NCBI GenBank assembly: GCA_009926905.1
Contig: RFNX01000350.1
Location: 1 to 10,945 of the forward strand
Source: Flavobacteriales bacterium
Lineage (GTDB): Bacteria > Bacteroidota > Bacteroidia > Flavobacteriales_D > Crocinitomicaceae
Direction: 5' to 3'
Length of the DNA stretch: 10,945 nucleotides
Positions 7,086 to 10,945 of the stretch are shown in pieces. Made by a program: the position numbers and the translations under genes. The first letter of the stretch is position 1, and the number at the start of each line of letters is the position of its first letter. The notes beneath the pieces are model-generated. The model searched no databases, had not been told where the DNA came from, and saw only the letters and a program-made list of their open reading frames with translations.

Positions 7086-7949
7086 ATGTATTTCATTGTA
7101 GAAAGTGGTTCAACTAAAAGCGATTGGGTATTACTTGATGGCAAAAATAACCAAAGTTTTTATTCAACGATGGGGTTTAACCCATATTTTCATTCATCAG
7201 ATTTGATTGAAATAGAATTGAAACGCAACAAAGATATCTTCGAAGTTGCATCCCAAATTAAAGCTGTCTATTTTTATGGCGCTGGATGTTCAAGTGTTGA
7301 ACTCAATGCAATCGTTGAAGAAGGGCTTAAACGTATTTTTGTAAATGCAGATGTTCGTGTTGATCACGATTTATTAGCTTGCGCCTATGCGACTTACAAT
7401 GGTAAACCAGTAATCTCTTGTATCATCGGTACAGGTTCAAATTCTTGTTTTTTTGACGGAGTTAATCTTTCTGAAGAAGTTCCAGCATTGGGATACATTT
7501 TAGGGGATGAGGGAAGTGGAAGTTTTTTCGGAAAACAATTGATTTCAAATTTCTTGTATCATCGTTTACCAAAAGAAATTGAGCAAGATTTTATCGATGT
7601 TTATCATTTGACAAAGGATGATTTAATTGATCATGTTTACAAACAACCGAATGCAAATGTATTCATTGCTTCATTTATGCCTTTTATTGCAAAACACCAT
7701 AGCAATGATTATTTCAAAAATATGGTACGCGAAGGATTCAAACGATTCATTGATGTTCACGTTACGTGTTATGCTAATTATAAAGATGTAGAAGTAAGTT
7801 TTGTAGGTTCAATCGCACAAATTTTTGAAACAGAATTAAGAGAAGCTGCTGCTGCTTATGATGTAACAATCGGTTCTTTGATTCAACGTCCAGCTGATGC
7901 GCTCGTTGCTTATCACCAAAAATATATTTTAAAAACTCAAACTGTTTAA
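7086..7949 (+). CDS. BadF/BadG/NAGK-type sugar kinase (ASKHA fold)
   Basis: The protein has 287 residues, normal for the short Bacteroidota members of the BadF/BadG/BcrA/BcrD ATPase family, which includes N-acetylglucosamine and glucosamine kinases. Visible motifs are the phosphate-1 loop VESGSTKSDW (5-14), YGAGCSS (64-70), VDHDLLACA with candidate catalytic Asp95, the phosphate-2 loop GTGSNS (115-120), GDEGSG (140-145) and GSIAQIF (241-247). Automatic annotation would probably say N-acetylglucosamine kinase. The locus is for alpha-glucans, so phosphorylation of glucose released in the cytoplasm is equally or more likely; this is inference. Position 6 is Glu where the phosphate-1 motif usually has Asp. 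The gene is first in the plus-strand set and is followed after 2 nt by the GH13 gene, so the two are almost certainly cotranscribed. Confidence 0.85.
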   Translation: MYFIVESGSTKSDWVLLDGKNNQSFYSTMGFNPYFHSSDLIEIELKRNKDIFEVASQIKAVYFYGAGCSSVELNAIVEEGLKRIFVNADVRVDHDLLACAYATYNGKPVISCIIGTGSNSCFFDGVNLSEEVPALGYILGDEGSGSFFGKQLISNFLYHRLPKEIEQDFIDVYHLTKDDLIDHVYKQPNANVFIASFMPFIAKHHSNDYFKNMVREGFKRFIDVHVTCYANYKDVEVSFVGSIAQIFETELREAAAAYDVTIGSLIQRPADALVAYHQKYILKTQTV

Positions 7950-7951
7950 TT

Positions 7952-9277
7952 ATGAGTAAATTATTAACCCTTATTGCTGTGTTATTTACTTCTGTAGCTT
8001 CTGTAAATGCTCAGTACACAGCACCTGAATGGTCAAAAAATGCGACTATTTATGAAGTAAATGTTCGACAATTTACTCCAGAAGGAACGTTTCAAGCTTT
8101 TGAAAAACACATTCCAAGGCTTAAAAAAATGGGAGTTGATATTCTTTGGTTCATGCCAATTAATCCAATTGGAGTAAAAAACAGAAAAGGAAGTCTTGGA
8201 AGTTATTATGCTGTAAAGGATTATAAAGCAGTTAATCCAGAATTTGGAAATTTAGATGATTTCAGACACTTGGTTCAAACGGCTCATGCGAACGGTATGA
8301 AAGTAATCATTGACTGGGTGGCAAATCACACTTCTCCTGATAATGTTTGGGTTGATCAAGGTCATAAAGACTGGTACACATTGGACTCTACTGGGAATTT
8401 GCAACCAACTATTGGTACAGATTGGTGGGACGTTGCTGATTTGAATTACGACAATAAAGAAATGCGTAAAGAAATGATTTCCTCTATGAATTACTGGTTA
8501 ACCGCTGCGGATATCGACGGTTTTCGTTGCGATGTAGCGAGTTGGGTACCAACTGATTTCTGGGTAGATGCACGCAAACAATTGGATGCAACCAAAAAAG
8601 TATTCATGTTGGCGGAGGCTGAAGAAATTGAAATGCACAAAGCTTTTGACATGACGTATGGTTGGAATTTACACCACATAATGAACGAAATTGCACAAGG
8701 AAAGAAAGATGTGCAAGAAGTTTACAAATATGTGAAAGAAAACAAACATCCAATTACAGCTTACCGAATGAATTTCACTTCGAACCACGATGAGAATTCT
8801 TGGAATGGAACTGAAATGGAAAGAATGGGAGATGCTCGTTTTGCATTTGCTGTTTTTGCTGCAACGTTTGAAGGTATGCCTTTGGTTTACAACGGTCAAG
8901 AAACATCTTTAGATAGAAGATTGAAGTTCTTTGAAAAAGATACTATTTCTTGGAAGAAGATGGATTTAGTTCCTTTTTACACGAAGATGTTCCAATTACA
9001 TCGTTCAAACAAAGCACTTTGGAACGGAATTTATGGCGGAAGTGTGAAATTTTTATCTGCGGCTGATGAGAAAAATGTTTTGGTTTTTTCAAGAGTCAAA
9101 GATGAAAACAAAGTAATTGTTGTTATCAATATGACGGCAAAACCTCAGGTTTTAAAATTAAATTCCACGACATACGCGGGTAAATACAAAGATTTATTCT
9201 CAGGAAAAAAAGTAACAGTAGCGAATGAATTAATTTTGAACTTAGAACCTTGGGGATATAAAGTGTATTATAAATAG
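7952..9277 (+). CDS. Secreted GH13 alpha-amylase-family glycoside hydrolase
   Basis: A signal peptide (1-20, ending SVNA before Q21, no lipobox Cys) points to the periplasm. The GH13 conserved regions are all present: region I DWVANHTS (121-128), region II GFRCDVA with nucleophile Asp194, region III FMLAEAEE with acid/base Glu222, and region IV FTSNHDEN with transition-state Asp280. A short C-terminal beta domain (about 350-441) ends the protein. At 441 residues it is compact, with no extra N-terminal or carbohydrate-binding module. It should hydrolyse alpha-1,4 linkages in malto-oligosaccharides entering through SusCD; alpha-amylase, neopullulanase-like or maltogenic activity cannot be told apart by eye. 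The start lies 2 nt after the kinase stop. Confidence 0.92.
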   Translation: MSKLLTLIAVLFTSVASVNAQYTAPEWSKNATIYEVNVRQFTPEGTFQAFEKHIPRLKKMGVDILWFMPINPIGVKNRKGSLGSYYAVKDYKAVNPEFGNLDDFRHLVQTAHANGMKVIIDWVANHTSPDNVWVDQGHKDWYTLDSTGNLQPTIGTDWWDVADLNYDNKEMRKEMISSMNYWLTAADIDGFRCDVASWVPTDFWVDARKQLDATKKVFMLAEAEEIEMHKAFDMTYGWNLHHIMNEIAQGKKDVQEVYKYVKENKHPITAYRMNFTSNHDENSWNGTEMERMGDARFAFAVFAATFEGMPLVYNGQETSLDRRLKFFEKDTISWKKMDLVPFYTKMFQLHRSNKALWNGIYGGSVKFLSAADEKNVLVFSRVKDENKVIVVINMTAKPQVLKLNSTTYAGKYKDLFSGKKVTVANELILNLEPWGYKVYYK

Positions 9278-9304
9278 TAATTTAGAATTTAGAATTCTTC
9301 ATTT

Positions 9305-9368
9305 AGTCCTAAAGTCCTATTATCCTGAAGTCTTATCATCTTAATGTCCTAATATCCTAAAGTCCCTT
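9305..9368 (+). repeat. Tandem array of eight 8-bp units before the importer gene
   Basis: The 110-nt gap between the amylase and importer genes holds eight contiguous 8-bp units with consensus AGTCCTAA. The first unit is exact (9305-9312). Variants include AGTCCTAT, TATCCTGA, CATCTTAA and TATCCTAA, and the last copy (9361-9368) is AGTCCCTT. The TC at positions 3-4 is kept in every unit. The array has no start codon or coding character, and the unit length is not a multiple of 3. It ends 19 nt before the importer ATG, so it would lie in the leader or spacer of the transcript. A 7-bp repeat (AATTTAG, twice, 9279-9292) lies just upstream. No TAnnTTTG promoter is seen in the gap. Confidence 0.85.
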
Positions 9369-9387
9369 TACCACCTAAAACAAAACT

Positions 9388-10695
9388 ATGCAAACTAAAC
9401 CTAACTTATCCTTTTGGCAAATTTGGAACATGAGTTTCGGCTTCATGGGTATTCAATTTGGCTGGGGATTACAGATGGCGAACATGAGTTCCATTTATGA
9501 GAATTTGGGTGCAAAACCTGAAGAAATTCCTGGACTTTGGTTAGCTGCGCCACTAACAGGGTTATTGGTTCAACCTATAATTGGTTACATGAGTGATAGA
9601 ACGTGGCATCCAACATTTGGGCGAAGAAGACCATATTTTTTAATTGGAGCAATTCTTAGTTCTTTGTGTCTTTTTATCATGCCGAATGCCTCAACTCTTT
9701 GGATGGCAGCAGGTTTACTTTGGATCTTGGATTCTTCAATCAATATTAGCATGGAACCATTTCGTGCATTTGTTGCAGATAAGCTTCCTGAAAAACAACG
9801 TACAATTGGATTCTCAATGCAAAGTTTCTTCATTGGAATCGGTGCAACAATTGCAAGTGCTTTGCCATGGATTTTCACCAATTGGTTTAATGTTGACTCA
9901 ACAAGTTTACCAGGTCATGTTGCGAATAATGTGAAATGGAGTTTTTATTTAGGAGGAATCGCATTTATTGGAGCAGTTCTTTATACCGTCTTAACAACCA
10001 AAGAATACCCACCGAGTGATATCGATATAGAAGAGAAAAAAGCAGAAGAGAAAAAAGGTTTCGGAGCTGGTTTTCAAGAAATTTCGCATGCTATAATGAA
10101 TATGCCAAAACGAATGAAGCAATTGGCTTTAATTCAATTCGTTACATGGCCAGGATTATTTTTAATGTGGTTTTATTATACTCCAACAGTTGCAGCTGAA
10201 ATTTTCGGTGGTGAAACAGGATCAAAATTGTATTCAGACGGACAAAATTATGCAGGGTTAACCTATTCTTTTGAAAACGTAGTCACATTTTTATTTGCCC
10301 TAGCTTTGCCATTTTTGGCAGGACGTTTTGGTAAAAAATGGACACATTTTATTTGCCTAATGATTGGTGGTTTTGGACTTGTTTCCATCAATTTGATTAC
10401 AGGACCAGATTCTAAGATTTTATTATTTGGAGTGATGGCTTTTGTTGGAATTGCATGGTCTAGTATTTTATCAATGCCATATTCCATGCTAACGGATTGC
10501 TTGCCAGCCAATAAAATTGGAATTTACATGGGGATTTTCAATTTCTTTATTGTTTTACCAGAAATCATCGCTTCTCTATTCTTCGGAAAAGTAATGGAAG
10601 GAGTTTTAGACGGTTCTAGAATTGCTGCCGTTACGATTGGTGGCGTTTTATTGATGCTTGCAGCTGTATTAACTTTAAGAATAAAAGAAGATTAA
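9388..10695 (+). CDS. MFS sugar importer, GPH/SLC45-like (probable maltose transporter)
   Basis: This 435-residue inner-membrane protein shows about 12 hydrophobic segments in two halves. They are separated by a charged cytoplasmic loop (about 205-240, rich in Lys and Glu). Between helices 2 and 3 the motif SDRTWHPTFGRRRPYF (69-84) is the DR...GRRRP signature of the sucrose/maltose-type (SLC45, GPH) proton symporters. Members of this family next to phosphoglucomutase and maltose phosphorylase genes in Bacteroidota import maltose or short malto-oligosaccharides. Here a phosphoglucomutase gene follows after 3 nt, which supports that use. The preceding gap has no recognisable promoter or terminator, so readthrough from the amylase gene across the tandem repeat is likely. 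Substrate is inferred from context. Confidence 0.88.
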   Translation: MQTKPNLSFWQIWNMSFGFMGIQFGWGLQMANMSSIYENLGAKPEEIPGLWLAAPLTGLLVQPIIGYMSDRTWHPTFGRRRPYFLIGAILSSLCLFIMPNASTLWMAAGLLWILDSSINISMEPFRAFVADKLPEKQRTIGFSMQSFFIGIGATIASALPWIFTNWFNVDSTSLPGHVANNVKWSFYLGGIAFIGAVLYTVLTTKEYPPSDIDIEEKKAEEKKGFGAGFQEISHAIMNMPKRMKQLALIQFVTWPGLFLMWFYYTPTVAAEIFGGETGSKLYSDGQNYAGLTYSFENVVTFLFALALPFLAGRFGKKWTHFICLMIGGFGLVSINLITGPDSKILLFGVMAFVGIAWSSILSMPYSMLTDCLPANKIGIYMGIFNFFIVLPEIIASLFFGKVMEGVLDGSRIAAVTIGGVLLMLAAVLTLRIKED

Positions 10696-10698
10696 GAT

Positions 10699-10945
10699 AT
10701 GAAAATCAAAGGTTTACTATTTGATTTAGATGGTGTTTTGGTTACAACCGAACACAATCATTTTGTGGCGTGGAAAAGAACTGCGGACGAATTAGGAGTT
10801 CCATTTACAGAAAAAGAAAACGAAAGATTGAAAGGAATTAGCAGAATTGATTCTTTGAAATTAATCATGGAAATGGGAAATGTTTTCATAAGTGAAAAGG
10901 AATTCGAAGCACTTTTAACAAGTAAAAACGAATTTTATTTGGAGT
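10699..10945 (+). CDS. pgmB: Beta-phosphoglucomutase, HAD superfamily (5' part)
   Basis: Eighty-two codons are visible before the window ends. The start MKIKGLLFDLDGVL holds the HAD motif I DxD, with Asp9 as phosphoryl acceptor and Asp11 as acid/base. It is followed by Thr17, His21 and the substrate loop LKGISR (44-49). These match Asp8, Asp10, Thr16, His20, Lys45 and Arg49 of the Lactococcus lactis enzyme, and the cap region SEKEFEALLTSKNEFY also resembles it. The position matching the Asp before that Thr in L. lactis (Asp15) is Thr16 here. The enzyme converts beta-glucose 1-phosphate to glucose 6-phosphate in the cytoplasm and normally partners a maltose (or related disaccharide) phosphorylase, which would be expected just downstream. 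The ATG is 3 nt after the importer stop, so the two genes are cotranscribed. Confidence 0.9.
   Translation, partial: MKIKGLLFDLDGVLVTTEHNHFVAWKRTADELGVPFTEKENERLKGISRIDSLKLIMEMGNVFISEKEFEALLTSKNEFYLE

Noticed and set aside
9284..9298. A perfect 6-bp inverted repeat, AGAATT-TAG-AATTCT, after the amylase gene, as a terminator or operator.
   Set aside because: The stem is nearly all A-T with no T run after it, so it is not a terminator. It does not resemble the candidate operator and partly arises from the AATTTAG direct repeat.
9644..9934. Open frames on both strands inside the importer gene (also 9585-9881 and 10263-10511 on the minus strand).
   Set aside because: They lie wholly inside a clear MFS coding sequence and resemble no family; they are out-of-frame shadows.

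Overview
The window is AT-rich DNA that looks like a member of the Bacteroidota, most likely Flavobacteriia. The grounds are an adjacent SusC/SusD pair, a Bacteroidota-type promoter (TTTG, 19 nt, TATATTTG) and the absence of clear Shine-Dalgarno sequences. It covers most of a polysaccharide utilisation locus of the alpha-glucan (starch, maltodextrin or maltose) type. Nothing suggests mobile DNA: there is no transposase, integrase, tRNA, rRNA or CRISPR array.

Layout, left to right. (1) Bases 2-1419 hold the 3' part of a GH31 alpha-glucosidase that runs in from upstream and is split by a one-base frameshift near 841. (2) An 87-nt gap carries a good promoter with a palindrome overlapping its -33 box. 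(3) The SusC-type outer-membrane transporter and SusD-type lipoprotein follow, 10 nt apart, and end in a strong hairpin terminator at 6201-6228. (4) A convergent minus-strand gene encodes a NUDIX-fold protein with a C-terminal winged-helix-like region, probably a transcription factor. (5) Divergent from it across 80 nt is a plus-strand set: a BadF/NAGK-type sugar kinase, a secreted GH13 alpha-amylase-family enzyme 2 nt later, a GPH/SLC45-like sugar importer after a 110-nt spacer, and the start of a beta-phosphoglucomutase 3 nt after that, which runs off the right edge.

Inferred working model: SusCD takes alpha-glucan oligosaccharides across the outer membrane. The secreted GH13 and GH31 enzymes cut them in the periplasm. 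The MFS protein imports maltose or small malto-oligosaccharides. A phosphorylase (probably GH65, expected just beyond the right edge but not seen) would yield beta-glucose 1-phosphate and glucose. The phosphoglucomutase would turn the former into glucose 6-phosphate, and the BadF-type kinase could phosphorylate the latter. The substrate assignment rests on family membership and context.

Points most worth checking: a 15-bp element that matches 14/15 between the susC promoter and the regulator/kinase intergenic region, a candidate operator for the NUDIX regulator; eight tandem copies of an 8-bp unit before the importer gene; and the GH31 frameshift. The locus is otherwise a recognisable type, and I see no clearly new multi-gene system.
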